DNA from: Scenedesmus sp. ARA3
Taxonomy: Eukaryota; Chlorophyta; Chlorophyceae; Sphaeropleales; Scenedesmaceae
DNA length: 64,000 bases
Assembly (NCBI GenBank): GCA_004335835.1
Contig: RWJK01001566.1
Location: 28,786 to 92,785, forward strand
Reading direction: 5' to 3'
Under the pieces are notes generated by a model, which was given only the letters and a program-made list of their open reading frames with translations, did no database searches and was not told the DNA's origin. The position numbers and the translations under genes were made by a program. Below are positions 1-12,248 of this stretch, one piece after another. The stretch's first letter is position 1. Each line of letters begins with the position of its first letter.

Positions 1-1796
1 AGTGTGGAGTTTTCTCAGGGCGTCCCGTTGTTAGTGTATTTGCACTGTTGGTGGTCATTAGGGCTGAGTTGGGGGTCAGGCAACGACCCTAGGGTGGCAC
101 ACATACTGCGGGCAAGGGCATGAAGTGCTATGTCTGAAAACGGCAGCAGCAGGGTGCTGATTATACTGTGGGGGAATGGCAGGCGTTGGTTGCTGTGTTG
201 TATGCGGCAGCTGTAGGACGCTGCGCATACTGTTGTGTAAGGCGCGCGCGTTGCTGTGTCTCAGACGGCAGGGTAGCATGCTGAACACACTGTGCGGCGA
301 CTGGCGTTTCTTATTAGATGGCAGCAACTTGGAGCTATGTATACTAGGGGTGGAGGGCGTCAGTTGCTGTGTACCACTGAATGCGGTTAGCGACAGTGCT
401 CCTGCGGGCGGGGTTCACTCATGCACCAGCGTGGTTGTTCCAGCAAAGCATGCCGATGCGACATGCCTTGTCTGTGCCTTGTTTGGTGCTTCAGTGGTGC
501 TGCTGTTCCCTGCCACCCACCTGTCACAAGTTTGTTGTGGCAGCTGGATGTTGTGTGTGGAGGTAGAGCATTCGCACTATCAGCAGTTGGCCTGGGTGGG
601 TGGGGATGTGCATGTGGCTGGGCGGGGATGTTATGCTCCTGATCTGCTATGCAGCAACAGGGGCAGCCAACCATAGCCAGAGTCATGCGCAATCAAGCAG
701 ATGATTTACAGCACAGCAGGCCATCGTGTGACATATATGATACGATGCTGTGCGATGCCTGTGTGTGCGGCAGGCACCCCTCATGTGTGAGTGTGCGTGC
801 GTGCGTGCCCGCGTGTGTGTGCGTGCGTGGATGTGGGTGGGTGCGCAGGCCATGGGTGTGCCAGGCAAGTCGAAAGCTGCTCTGCAGCACCTGCGCATGC
901 GTGCGTGATGTAAGCATAGGAGCAACATCTGAGGCTGAACATAAGGGCAAAGTGATTTGACTACTCGGGTATGGGTGGGGGCCATGCTCTGTTTGCATAC
1001 ACGTCAGACATGGGTTGAAGGGCAACACATATGTGAGCGTGTTTGATGCAGCCTTGTGCTGTTTGTTATGGTTGCTATGGCCATGGGGTAATATTGTGTG
1101 GCTGGCTGCGTGATGGCATTTGTAGGCTGCTTCCTTTGTTATCAGTCAGGACCCAGCATACGTACCCTGCTTTGGGTTTGATGAGCTTTCTGTGGTTTGC
1201 TGCCACAGCTGATGACAATGACAGGCATGCTTGATGAGCAGAGGGAAGGCATACAGGCAGAATGCTGTTATGCCTGTTCACTCATCATATATGCTTGTGG
1301 ACAGGGCACAAAAGCAGCTCTGTCACCCTTGCATGGTTTGCGCCTGTCGTCATACGCGAGTGCGGCGGGTAACAGCATAACGCACGTGCTTGTGCCTAAT
1401 TACGTGGCGGAAAACAACGCACATGCTGTCATCGGCACCTGCAGTCAACGCCTGTGCTCGATCGCTGGTGTGTTGGCATTTGGCGGTGATTGGGTTGCGC
1501 ATGTTGCTTTGCTAGCAATCTCCCCTGGCGAGCTGCACCTATCGCTGCGCTCCCAACACAATCCAACAACTCATGATAGTGTTGGCACCATCCGCGCTCT
1601 GTAGCACTACCCCGATTTGCAGGGTGAGAGAGCAGCTCAGGCTACCATGAAAGAGCAAAGTGTGGTGTGCGGTTGAGCTTTGGGTTTGATGGAGTGGTTT
1701 TGTGGCGGGGTGCAGCAGGTGCCAGGCTGATGTGGGTTGTTTCTGGTCTTCCTCCTGTTGCTAGGGTGTGTAGCCAGGGGCGTGTGCATGCGCCTG

Positions 1797-1976
1797 CTTG
1801 CAGGAAACAGCTCCTGTGAAGGACTGCGGCTGCTTGCAGGAAGCAGTTCCTGCAAAGGACCGCGCCCGCTTGCAGGAAACAGTCCGTGCCAAGGTCTGCG
1901 CCCGCTTGCAGGAAACAGATGAGGCAGAGGACTGTGTCTGCTTGCAGGAACAGGGCCCTGGCAGGGGCCTGTGCCT
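1797..1976. repeat. 36-bp tandem repeat, five units
   Basis: Five units begin at 1797, 1833, 1869, 1905 and 1941, exactly 36 bp apart. Each opens with CTTGCAGGAA followed by a more variable half. The array is open in a plus frame (12-residue unit with a LQE-VPAKD core) and in a minus frame (12-residue unit with an SCK core), so translation alone does not show which strand, if either, is coding. Confidence 0.85.
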
Positions 1977-2544
1977 ACAGCTATGTGCAGGCTCGGTTTT
2001 GAATCGCTGCACGCGCATCAGCCATAAGCCGGGTGTGCTGATCAAGGGCTGTGTTTGCCTGTGAGGTGTGCTGTCGTGAAGCAGACAGCAGTGTGTGCTC
2101 ACCTGGTGCCGCTGTTTGGGCAGGCTTCCAGGCTTCCACATGTGCATGCTGAACGACGCCGGTGCAAGCATATGCTGTTGGTCAGCGGCTCTAAGGGCTG
2201 CACGGCCTGCACCCAGGATGGAGTCGAGTATGATGGGTATGAATATGTTTGTGTGTGCCTGTGGTTTGGATATGCTTATGTTTGTGTGTGCCTGTGATAC
2301 GAGCAGCAGGCCACTCCTTGATGAACAGGCAGAACTTCTGGGGTTGGAACCTAAGGCGGGACAGTGTGCCAGGGCTCAGTTATGCGGGGCGGATGGCGCA
2401 GATGCTGTGGCTTGTCCTTTTCCCGAGTAGAGGGAGGGGCAGGTAGCACCATATGAATACCGCCAGGGGCCTCGGGCGCGCTGCGCTCCGGCCATGGCGC
2501 CGTCTGTGAAATGTACGGGAGGATTAGATGTTGATGTTGATGAT

Positions 2545-2675
2545 GTGAGTGAATGGCTACCCAGGCTGCTCTGCAGCTTCTGGGTACGTCAAGGCCAGAG
2601 AGGGTGTGCGTGGCCAGGGGCGACACCCCAGGGCTCCATACCCCCTACCTGCCCGCTTGCACCCTGGGGTACAAA
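2545..2675 (+). repeat. Dispersed repeat, copy 1
   Basis: About 115-130 bp that match, in inverted orientation, the segment at about 60750-60875. Shared blocks include GGCTACCCAGGCTGCTCTGC, TGGCCAGGGGCGAC and CCTACCTGCC(C/T)GCTTGCACC. One copy is intergenic and the other is inside an intron of the beta-helix gene, which suggests a mobile or formerly mobile repeat. No ends or target duplications could be defined. Confidence 0.65.
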
Positions 2676-2684
2676 CGCGGCGGT

Positions 2685-2765
2685 TGATGATGATGATGAG
2701 GAAGATGATGGGATGATGATGGTGACTCATCATGATGAGGAGGAGGAGGAGGAGGAGGAGGAGGG
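2685..2765. repeat. GAT/GAG trinucleotide tract
   Basis: Imperfect (GAT)n followed by (GAG)n. It sits in a 112-codon plus-strand frame (2494-2832) where it would encode acidic residues, but that frame also runs through the dispersed repeat and has no other support, so I do not call a gene. Confidence 0.7.
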
Positions 2766-4566
2766 TCCACCATGGTTGTCTGAAGGGCGGCTGTTGCAGC
2801 TGCTGCCACAGCCAAGCATGTGGCCTAGGTGATACCGGATAGCTACAGCTGAATGGTGTACCTACCTTCCCCTCAACAACGCTCAGCACAGATGGGCTGG
2901 CCAAGCAGTGCTAGTAGTTATGCATTGCGGGCGTGAGAGCTTTGGAAGAATTAGCAGCAGGCAGCGGCGCATCTGCAGACCACGTGCCTCAGCTGGGCGG
3001 TGCTGCTATGCACCGCAGCTGCGCAGCTTGGTGTCGCCTGGTGTCACTGGAGAGCTCTCCACAGTTGTCATTCAGCTGTTGCACCTGTTGCGAATACATA
3101 ACCAGAGCTGTTGTGGGACTCCAGCAGTCGGTGTTTTCTTGGGATGAATCTCGGTCAAGAGCTTGGGCAGCATGGCTGTTGCAAGTGGCCCAAAAAGGAC
3201 ATCTTATTATCTATCTCGGCAAAGAACTTGTTGCATGATCAAGGAAGCACATACATGAGCAGCAAAGGGGGCAGCTTGCGCCTGTGCAGCATCCCATGCT
3301 GAGCATCGCTGTTGCGCGTGGCCAACAGCTGGCGGTGCCTTATTCACAACCTGCAGGCAGTTGCTGTCATGCTTGCTGGTGCCAGCACTTTGCAGGCGTG
3401 ACGTGGCTGCACCACAGCACATTCGAGTGGCGTGGCCCTTTGAGAATCAATGAGTCATCACGGGCGCCGATGCCATGCGTCATTGCTGCGGCTGAGCTGG
3501 TAACAAGGTGATGCTGATTCTCCGCTGCTTAACACAGCCTGAGCATGTCTCCACTCTGCTTTGTACCAGCGTGGTGCCGCACCATTGCCAATGCAATTCC
3601 TTCTTCTCACACTTTCACGACGCAACATTCCTTGACGCTGCACATGTACACACAGGCGTTGTGTGTAACCGATCTACGTTGTTATGCAGATGTGTGTATG
3701 ACTCTAAAGTGCACGGGGACGCTGTTTGCTAGCTCGGCCCTTCAAACAACGGCACCAAGCACAAGCTACCAGCACACCTCAAACCCAATACAGAACCAGG
3801 GCGACACTCCCATAGTAAGCATGTATGCTCCAAGTGGGCTACCATGCAGCCTCTGCACAGTGTGCCACAATGACAGTTTGTAACACGTGGATTGTGGCAA
3901 GTGAAGTCAAAGCCGCACACATTCACGCCACTGCTGGCCCAGGAAGCATCAGTTAGGTGCACTCTTGGTTCTAGCAGCAAGCTGCTATGCTCTGTGTGAC
4001 GCTGACAGCATAGTTTGTGAGTTACAACCTTGCTATAATGTGCACCCTGGATGTGGCACAGTCGAAGTGACCACCACATTACAATACAACTGAGAAACAT
4101 GCCAGCCGCATACACATGGAGAGTTACGGTGTTATGGTGCAGCTAAGCAACGTGACCAGCATGATCTGGCAGCAGCAGTGCAGCAGGTACCGCAAAGGGC
4201 CCGGTAAGCAGTGTTTCAAGGTCGACCCAGTTGGCACGACACACAAATCCTTGCAAGGGCACTGCTGGTAGAGAGATCACAACCTGAGTGGGCAAGGGTT
4301 TTGAAGAACTCCTGCATGACGTCGCTGACAATAGCTGCACAATTTGAGGTGATCAACAACTGCTAAGTGTCCAACACATCCTTGCTGTCATTCCATTCAA
4401 TGCTGCTGCAGCCGTGGCACTTGACAGGACCATTTCCGATCAAAACTCAACCCTAACATTATGAAGTTCACCCCGCCGACTCTCCTCCGATGTATTCCGT
4501 CATGCGGCTGCTTGATAAAGCCACACCTTTCAGAGGCCGCTGCATATAGTCTGCACCTATAGGTAG

Positions 4567-6961
4567 CTACAGGCCCTTGTTTTGCTTGCTGCTGAACCGC
4601 TTTGCTGCCATTGGGGAGTTAGCTCCTGACCCCTTCCCACTCGAATTTGAGCTGCTCCTCGGCTTTGCAACCCTCCAGAAATAAGCTGCCGATGCTGCTG
4701 CTGCTGGTGAGCCAGCACCGTCATGTGACCGCTGCTGGCAGCTGGGACCGCCCACTGCTGTCGGTGATGCTGCTGCAGTTGGAGAAGCAGCAGCATACCC
4801 AGCCTCACCTGCCAGTGCTCCTCCTTCCAAGTCTACACTATACTCAGTGTAGAACTGCTGCATGTCAACAGTTGACCGAGGTGTGTCACCGTCCGCATCT
4901 TGGCTTGATCCGTGGCTGCCAGATGCAACTGACCCTTCTGTGGACTGCTTGCGTGCGCGTGAAGCCCTGATGTGGTACACGCTGCGAGCCAGGAACACTG
5001 CAAGCACAATAACAACTGCCACACCGCCTGCCGCGATGCCAACCACAGCACCCACACCCAGCTTTGGCTGCTGCTTCTGCTGAGATACAACTGCAAGCGG
5101 CACAGATGACTTGCTGTGGTGCCGCGTGGAGATCAGGCCTGCTGCTGAGCTGTGCACCTTATCCAGATCAGTTCGTGCAGATCCAATGTTTGGGACGTAT
5201 GTATCATATGCTGGATCTGTGGGGATCAGATCTACCTCAAGCCCAGGCTGATCTGGAGCACCTGCAGCAAACTCCAGCAGTGCTGAGCTGTCATTGCCTG
5301 ATCGATCCTGCGCATTGGGCTCTGTGCTGCTGCTGCTGCTGCCGCTGCTGCTGCTGTCACTGGTGCTGGCGCCACCATTGCCTGGGGAGGGCAGGAAACC
5401 GACCGTCTCTGCAAGTACTGCAGCAGAGTTGTCTTGCTTGTGGCTGCTGGCTGCTGCTGCTGCTGGTGCTGCTGCTGGTGCTGGTGCTGGTGCTGGAGCT
5501 GGAGCTGCAGCCTTTTTGGCGGGCTGCTGCGCCTGCTGCTTGGCCTTTTCACTGGCAGATGCAGGGGTCGCTGCTGGAATGCGCTGCTGCTCAGGCACTG
5601 ATCCAACATTGGACTTTGACATGCCGCTGCTGCTGCTGCTGGCTGCCTTGGCAGGTGCTGGCTTGGGCTGCTGTGCTGGTGTAGGTGTAGGTGCTGGAGC
5701 AGGCTTGCTCTTTGCCTCCTCGCGGCTGCTGTCTTTGCCACTGTTACTGCTGCTGCTGCTGCTGCTGTCACCGCCCAGCATGGCTGAGAATAGGGTGTCA
5801 AATTCCTGTGTGGTTGCTGGGTTGACTGTTGGCTGCTGCTGCATCTGCTGTGGTAGCTGCTCTTCCAGCAACAGCTGCTGCTGCTGCTGTTCAAGCTGCT
5901 GCTGCTCGACCATTTCCTGTTCCCTCTGCAGCTGCTGGTGCTCTTCAAGCTTCTGCTGGGCCAGTATCTGTTGTTCTTGCTGCTGCTGCTGCTGCTGCTG
6001 CATTTGCGGGGCATCTGTGGATGGTGCTGACTCCAAATGAACCTCTGGTGGTAAGCTGTACATGGGAGGCAGGTCATACTGCAATGGCGGCTGTACTGAG
6101 CTGCTTTGCGCATCCACAAGCGCAGCATCCCAGCCCTGCGGCTCATCTGCCAGCTGAAGGCCATAGCTGCTGTAGTCAGGCACTGCAGCAGGGTCCGCAG
6201 CAGCAGCAGCAGCAGCAGCAGGATAGCCCATGCCTCTGTTTATGTGTGCTAGCATCTGGCTGTTTGGATCAATAATGTCCAATGTTGCAGCCGGCAGGAC
6301 CTGCTGCTGCATCTGCATCGGGTAGCCGCCATTGCTGCCATCCACACTGGTCAACTCTGCCGGCTGCGTTGCAGCAGGCGCTCCTGCTGCTGGCCCTCCC
6401 TGGTTGATCATGCTGAGCAGTAGGCTGCTCATGTCATTCGTGGCCTGCTGGCGTGCTGAGTCATCAGCTGCCATGCGAAGCCGGGAGGCTGGCCCGAAAA
6501 TTGCGCCCAGTGCCGGGCCCTGCTTGGACAGCCCAAGCTTTCCTGCAAGCACACAACAGCACATACAGTGTTGTGCACAGCAATCTGTAATGAGCAGCCA
6601 GGCCTCGGGTTCTGTGAACAACTTGGCGGTACTGTAGTGGGTGAGTTGTCCCTTTTGTAGTGGGCTTGCAGGAGGTAAAGCCGCCTGCCACATCAGCACT
6701 GTCCCACCACAGCTGGGCTGCTGCTGCCCTCTATTGTATGCAGATTCTGAATCTGGCGGTGTGTGCACGACATTCCGCCTGCAGGAGGGCTGCTGCAAAG
6801 ATGTTCTGCACCCTGATCTTCTGCACTTGTTTCAACGCTGAGCGTGAGCCTGTGCGTTGGTTACAACCCGGCCCACCTTGCTTGTCAAACCGCAGCTGGC
6901 CATGGGCAGCGGCTTGTAGCGCACACCAGATGCTCAGCAGCAACACCAAGCGGTGTGCCAT
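4567..6961 (-). CDS. Secreted or type I membrane protein, Gln/Ser/Ala-rich
   Basis: Two exons: 6961-6877 and 6542-4567, phase-compatible (85 nt, then a codon completed by GA), giving about 686 residues. The start is chosen because it opens with a clear signal peptide (MAHRLVLLLSIWCALQAAAH) just before a CAAG|GTGGGC donor. The acceptor is TGCTTGCAG. Most of the protein is low complexity: polyQ around the middle, then Ser- and Pro/Ala-rich runs. One hydrophobic segment at about residues 522-548 (GVGAVVGIAAGGVAVVIVLA) is followed by basic residues, giving an outside-facing N-terminal region and a tail of about 140 residues. No catalytic domain is visible. The gene at 10248-12988 has the same plan with its membrane segment at almost the same position. 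Function unknown; a surface receptor or wall-associated protein is only a guess. Confidence 0.75.
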
Positions 6962-7854
6962 CTCCTATTCAACTTGCAGGTGGTGAGTATCCGTGGGATT
7001 TGATGGTGGTGTATCAGCCGGGAGGCAGTCGCTGCACCTGCTGCTACTCAAAAGTCTACTTGTTCCGACCTGCAGGCAGTGCACAAGGTGCAGCAGCAGC
7101 AAGGTGACAGAGGATAAGCTGCTGTGCTGCACTGTTAGGAGGCATGAATTAAACGGATGAACTACCATGTTCTCTTGTATTAACCGTGGATTTCGCTAGC
7201 TGTGCGAGCGACAGCACAGCCACCACCATCTGCGGGCCTTACCAGCTCTGCACCTCCTCGGCTGCTCTAATTGTCTTGAAGCGACTTCACACGCCTTATC
7301 AGTGCAATGATGACATGTCAAAGTATCATTTGAATTCGCAAACAAGAACCGAGTCAAAGACTGCAGAGCGCGCCAGCGCTGATGCTGTACCGTGAGTAGT
7401 GCCGATCACCTTAGTTGCTGTAAAACGAGTGTGGCTGAGCACCTGCTGATGGCATACGTATGAGCATTGCACTCATCAAGTCCGCAAGTAAGCCTATGAG
7501 TGAGAACATGGCAACTGCGTCGAGGCACCAGGTGTCAAATCTTCTGCGCGGGTTGATGCTCCATATACTCCTGAGTCAAACTGATGTACAAATTAAGGTA
7601 TTTCGTTTGAATTTGTGGCGGCACGGGACGACCAAGTGCACATTACTCGGAAACTCGCCGCAGCTGGCAGCAGTAGCATGGTATTGAATGCCTGCACACG
7701 TGCAGACAGCACGTAAAAGCTTGGTTGTGACGTACACCCCAGTTTGCAGCGCCAGATACACTTAGATACAAGCATAGATCACATGTAGCGTGCCATCACA
7801 TAAGGAAAGAGTTGGGCAGGATGCACAGCAGCTGTGTCGTGTGCAGTCGTCAAA

Positions 7855-7893
7855 GCAGTTTTCACTGAAAACTGCAGGACCCGGGTCCTGCAG
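7855..7893. repeat. Two abutting perfect palindromes
   Basis: GCAGTTTTCA (7855-7864), one spacer base, then TGAAAACTGC (7866-7875) form a 10-bp-arm hairpin. Sharing its last bases, a second perfect palindrome of 22 bp runs from 7872 to 7893, centred on CCCGGG with flanking CTGCAGGA and TCCTGCAG. The pair lies about 110 bp left of the hAT-like element. Function unknown: candidates are a terminator-like structure, a transposon footprint or a protein-binding site. Confidence 0.8.
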
Positions 7894-8001
7894 GATCGAG
7901 TCAGAAAACGCATCTGCTGCACTCGCAAGTTACAACCATCCTGCTGCATTGCACTGGCTTGCTGAAAATTGATTACTTAATGCGTGTTACATCAGGCAAA
8001 C

Positions 8002-8019
8002 CAGGGATGATCAGTACGT
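8002..8019 (+). repeat. Left terminal inverted repeat of hAT-like element
   Basis: CAGGGATGATCAGTACGT, perfectly inverted at 8760-8777. Confidence 0.85.
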
Positions 8020-8759
8020 AGTACGTAGGACGTAGTACGCAGTACGTAGTACGTCCAGTACGCTGGCCCGTAGTGTAAGTACGTGCGTGTAGTACGGTGA
8101 AAGTACGTGACTGCAAAAGCACTGGGTTCCTACTGCTGTGGCTCTAATATGTTGACAAGGGAAGTGCTGCACGTGCACAACACACCAGTCAGTACGTGCT
8201 GCAGCTGCCTTGCCAGCCTTGAAGCGATTTATTTGGAACATGCTGTCACATAGATACACCACAGTGGCATGGATTTGCACCAACGGAAGGAGAGCTGCCA
8301 GCTGGCATGCCCTTGCAGGAAGAGCAGCGCCGCCAGCGCGTGCTCCCACTGCTCAGCCAAGTCCAGTAGACACACACAAAAGTTCGGCCAAAACCTTCAA
8401 AATTTGGATCATAAGCATCATCCACATTACTGTCATCACCATCAGCCTCTTCAACGTCACATCTCTGCCAGTCCATGGTTTCCCACAGCACTCACTCAGA
8501 ACAGCAGCAGCGTAAAAGTGGGTGCCAGGCACAGGTCGAAAGAGGAAGTATTTCATCGTTTTGCTGCGTTGGGGTTGAAATGGATGTCAGCAGGCCAATC
8601 GGAGCTGTAGGCGCGCAGGGAAATCGGAGTCGGGGTCGGCCTCGGGGCACTCAAACGTAAGTACGTTCGTCCTCAGTGGTGACACGGCGTACTTTGGCAC
8701 GTACTTCCGCGTACTACGTACTAGGACGCGTACTAATGCTAGTACGTGGCCCAAAAACC

Positions 8760-8777
8760 ACGTACTGATCATCCCTG
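8760..8777 (-). repeat. Right terminal inverted repeat of hAT-like element
   Basis: ACGTACTGATCATCCCTG, the reverse complement of the left end over all 18 bases. Confidence 0.85.
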
Positions 8778-10247
8778 ACAAACCCTGGACCACTGGCCAC
8801 GACGTGCATTCAAAGTAACTGAACAGCTTAGGCACTCTGTGACAACATACGTTGTGATACTAGCCGCAATCTGGATGCACGGCGGACGCTGTCATATGAG
8901 CCCAGTAATCACTGCTACGGTACATTTGGCTGTTGTCGACAAGCACCAGCAATGGACTAGATCAATAGGCAGTTGCAACTGCCTGGCAGCAATGCAGCAT
9001 GCTGTGGCACATGCTGTGCACAGGCACTAACTTCCTCGGACCTCCAGGCTGCAAATTGCTCCAGAGCACTGGATCCAGGCACGCTGCAGAGCATTTTTGG
9101 TGGCTGTAGCACAACAGCCGCTGCCAGCTGGCTCAAATACAAGTTGAATGGCAAACAACCCAGCGACGCGCCAGAACATGCATTTGCAAATGCAGTAATA
9201 CAAGAGCAGATAGACACATCTTTCAAGGCTGGCAAGCTATGATGAAGGAGTCAACCCAGCACTATGTGCAGTGCGTAATGCTTCTTTGACACAATATGAA
9301 AACACTGTTTGTTCACTGCCGCACTGATTATCAGATGCCATCTGTCAGTGACAGAGTGCGGTGCACAGCCGTAAACCATCCCATCCCGCAACACAAAAGG
9401 TGCTGTCCAGCCTTGATACAAGTCCACATGGGTGTGTGCATATCCTGTGTGCTAGCTTCCTGTATCGAACGATGCATGGAGACAGCCCATGCTGCTGTGG
9501 ACTAGCCAGCTGGGCACCATGGTAGTGTTGTTCACACGGAATGCATACACAGCGTGTACTGTTGCGCAACACTTAATGCATGTATGACATGCAGCAGCAA
9601 GTGGGTGGTTAAACCCGCCAGGCGCATGCACGGCCCTTTATAACCACGCAATGTCAATGGCACTGTTAGCAGCAGTTGTCTGATAAAGCAGGTCACACAG
9701 CAGCCGACAGTACTTGGTGCTGTGCTGTGTGCACAGGATTCAACAACCGTATGCACTCTTGCAAGTTTGTCTGCCACACACCAACATGCACAGATCTGCA
9801 AGCAGGGATAATTGAAATCCTGTGTGCAGATGTTAAGCTGTTTCGAACCCCGCTGCGTGCGCACAGACCCACAAAGGGGGTTGTAGACCAGAACAGTCTG
9901 CCCTTGTCTCACTCAAACGGCTACACATCACACACATTTTGTGCAACCACCGATTCACCACATAGCGTCTCCCCCAGTACCCATGATGCTCTGGATTAAC
10001 AGATGCTGATGATAGCTCGTGATATTCACAACCCTCTCGGAACAAATCATGTGTTCGATGGAATGAGAAACAACCAAGAGCAACAACCTCCCCGCTATCT
10101 TTCACCACTTGGGCATGCACTGAGGAGCTGCAGCAGCCGCTCTTCATCTGATGTAAAAAGATCAAACTGAATGTTGCCTCATTTATTCTCTGCTGCCTCG
10201 CAGCCATGTCATCATATACTTGATGACATGCAGCAACACCCTCAGTG

Positions 10248-10333
10248 TCACTCACTCGTCAGAGTGAACCTCCGGATGTCACCAGCAGCAGCAGGTGGCT
10301 TGGCGGTGGCTGCTGCTCTCACCCTTGCTCCAC

Positions 10334-10382
<49 letters not shown>

Positions 10383-11800
10383 TGCTGACATGTCATTCTT
10401 AGCTGCGGCCGAAGACGACCTGCCAACTGCTGCTGCTCCGGCGCGCGCAGAAGCATACAGCTCCTTCAACCAGCCCGGATTGCTGCTGCTGGTGCTGCCT
10501 GTGGTTGCACACCCGGACGATTCTTCTGTAGTATCCGTGGCCCCGCTCAGCGTGAACCTCCGGTCAGGCCCACGCACCACTGCTGCTGCTGCTGCTGCGG
10601 CACCGCCTGTGCTGACTGCTGCGCCCCCCATGCTCACTGCAGGGCTGATGCACACTGCAGGCGGCTTATGGCTCGCAAGCTCCAGATCCCCTTCACTCCG
10701 TGCTGTGGGTGTGTAGCCACTATCAACCTCTTCTTCCAGCTTCTTTGCCTGCACATACAGCAGCAATCCTGCCCCCAACAGCACAGCGCCAAATGCACCT
10801 AGGGCAATACCAGTGGCGGCTCCAGCATGCAAGCCCTTCTTGGCACCTTTGCTTGATCCTGCTGCACTCAGCCCCTCAGAGCCTGGCATCAAGTGGCTGG
10901 CCAGCCCAACAGGCACTATCACCTCATCCCTGGCTTCAGGTGCTTGCTGCTGCTGCTGCTGCTGCTGCTGCACAGGCTGCTGCTTGCTGCGGCTGCTGTA
11001 CAGCATCGGATCTGCTGCTGCCACAGCTGCCGCTTCGCCTTGGATTTGGTCAAATGTCAGCGGCGGCTCCTGCTCCAGTGCTGCCACCGTGTCTGGATCC
11101 ACCTGCAAGGTATCGACCTTGAACGGCTGCGCTGCAGCAGCTGCAGCAGATGCCGCTGCCTTGCCAGCGTCCCTGTCAATCTCGCGGGGCTCAGCCAGCT
11201 CAACGCTGTCTTTCAAAACACTGCCGTAAGCATTGCGGCCGTCCCTGCCATCCATCAACTCCTGCTGCTGCTGCTGGTCCCGCAGCGCCCCTGCTGCACT
11301 GCCCTGCCAGCTGCTGCTGCTGCTGTCAGCTGATCCTCCAGGTGCCAGTGGGGTGGCCTTCATACGTGGCACGTACTGCTTCCTCGCTGACGCCTCCGAC
11401 ACGCTCGCAGACCTGCCGCCAACTCTGTTCAGCAGGCTCTGGAACTGCTGCTTTGCTAGCACAGGATCCAACCCTTGCAGCTCAGCGAGCAGCTGCTCTG
11501 CTGCGGGGTCTGTGCTTCTGTACTGACCTCCCTCCATCCTGCTGCCGAAAGTCAGCACGCCAGGCTGCTGCGCCAGCTGCTGGTGGGCTGAGGCATCCAG
11601 GGATGGTGGGCCGATTGGTGCTGACTCAAGCCTGGGGATAGATGCGTGCAGCATCTCATGGCTGATGCCGCCTTGGCTGGTGCCAAACTTGCGCCCCCTG
11701 CCAGCCAGCTTAGTGATCAAGCTGCCGATCTGCGGCGTGTCCGCTGTCTGCTGCTGCTGCTGTGGTGGGGCATCCAGCTGTGCAGACTCCAGGTTGTACC

Positions 11801-11838
<38 letters not shown>

Positions 11839-12203
11839 GGCTCTGAGAGGCTTGGGAGGTGCAAAGGGTCTGAGTCCAGGTAGTGCCTGAACCTCTCTGG
11901 CAGCTGGTACGGCTGATTGCTGCCTGGCGCGCCAAAGCCCCCAGCTGCTGAGTCAAATGTTTGACCAGTTTGACCAGTTTGACCAGATGCCCCTAAGCTG
12001 GAGGGCCGCCCCACTCCAAAGCCAGGGAAGCTAGGGCCTGGCAGGCCTGGGCCTTGGTAGGCAGGGTTGCCTCGTGCATTTGCCATCCGGGACAGCAGCC
12101 GCAGCAGGCCTGGCGTTGGCGGCTGCGGCAGCTGCACTGGCGGCGCCTGCGTTGTTGTCAGGGCAGAGCAGCAAGCATATTTCTCTATGCATATGGCTGT
12201 CCT

Positions 12204-12248
<45 letters not shown>

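Larger units (their letters stand above)
1..4566. other. Left flank without a supportable gene
   Basis: No open frame here has a recognisable domain, consistent codon use or splice-linked partners. The stretch holds GT-rich low complexity around 780-900 (GTGCGTGC runs), a 36-bp tandem array at 1797-1976, a duplicated GTTTGTGTGTGCCTGTG unit at 2247-2297, one copy of a dispersed repeat near 2545-2675, and a GAT/GAG run at 2685-2765 that would encode Asp/Glu. The last few hundred bases before 4567 probably contain the 3' UTR of the minus-strand gene that ends there: TGTAA, the usual green-algal polyadenylation signal, occurs on the minus strand near 4020. That assignment is inference. Confidence 0.5.
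8002..8777. mobile_element. Non-autonomous hAT-like DNA transposon
   Basis: A 776-bp segment is bounded by perfect 18-bp terminal inverted repeats beginning CAGGGATGA (8002-8019 and 8760-8777). CAGGG ends, and CAGGGATGA in particular, are typical of the hAT (Ac-like) superfamily. Both subterminal zones (8014-8090 and 8690-8765) are crowded with TACGTA/AGTACGT motifs, as expected for subterminal transposase-binding repeats. No transposase frame is present inside, so it would need enzyme from elsewhere. An exact 8-bp target duplication is not seen: the flanks are AGGCAAAC on the left and ACAAACCC on the right, sharing CAAAC with an offset, which could be a decayed duplication. Confidence 0.75.
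6962..10247. other. Intergenic stretch between two membrane-protein genes
   Basis: No convincing coding exon. It contains the upstream region of the minus-strand gene ending at 4567, an adjacent pair of perfect palindromes at 7855-7893, a hAT-like element at 8002-8777, and the probable 3' UTR of the next minus-strand gene near 10247. Open frames here are short and lack domain signals. Confidence 0.5.

Noticed and set aside
1761..2171. 12-residue repeat protein from the 36-bp array
   Set aside because: Because 36 is a multiple of three, open repeats in both strands are expected without coding; no other support.
2494..2832. Acidic Asp/Glu-rich plus-strand frame
   Set aside because: The frame is produced by a trinucleotide tract fused to a dispersed repeat that recurs at 60.8 kb; no splice partners.
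5064..6275. Long Leu/Cys-rich plus-strand frames opposite the first membrane-protein gene
   Set aside because: Antisense shadows of CAG/CTG-rich coding sequence; the same effect explains frames opposite 10.2-12.1, 34.5-36.9 and 23.0-23.7 kb.
8210..8610. Possible transposase frames inside the hAT-like element
   Set aside because: Frames are short, overlap on both strands and show no hAT dimerisation or catalytic motif.
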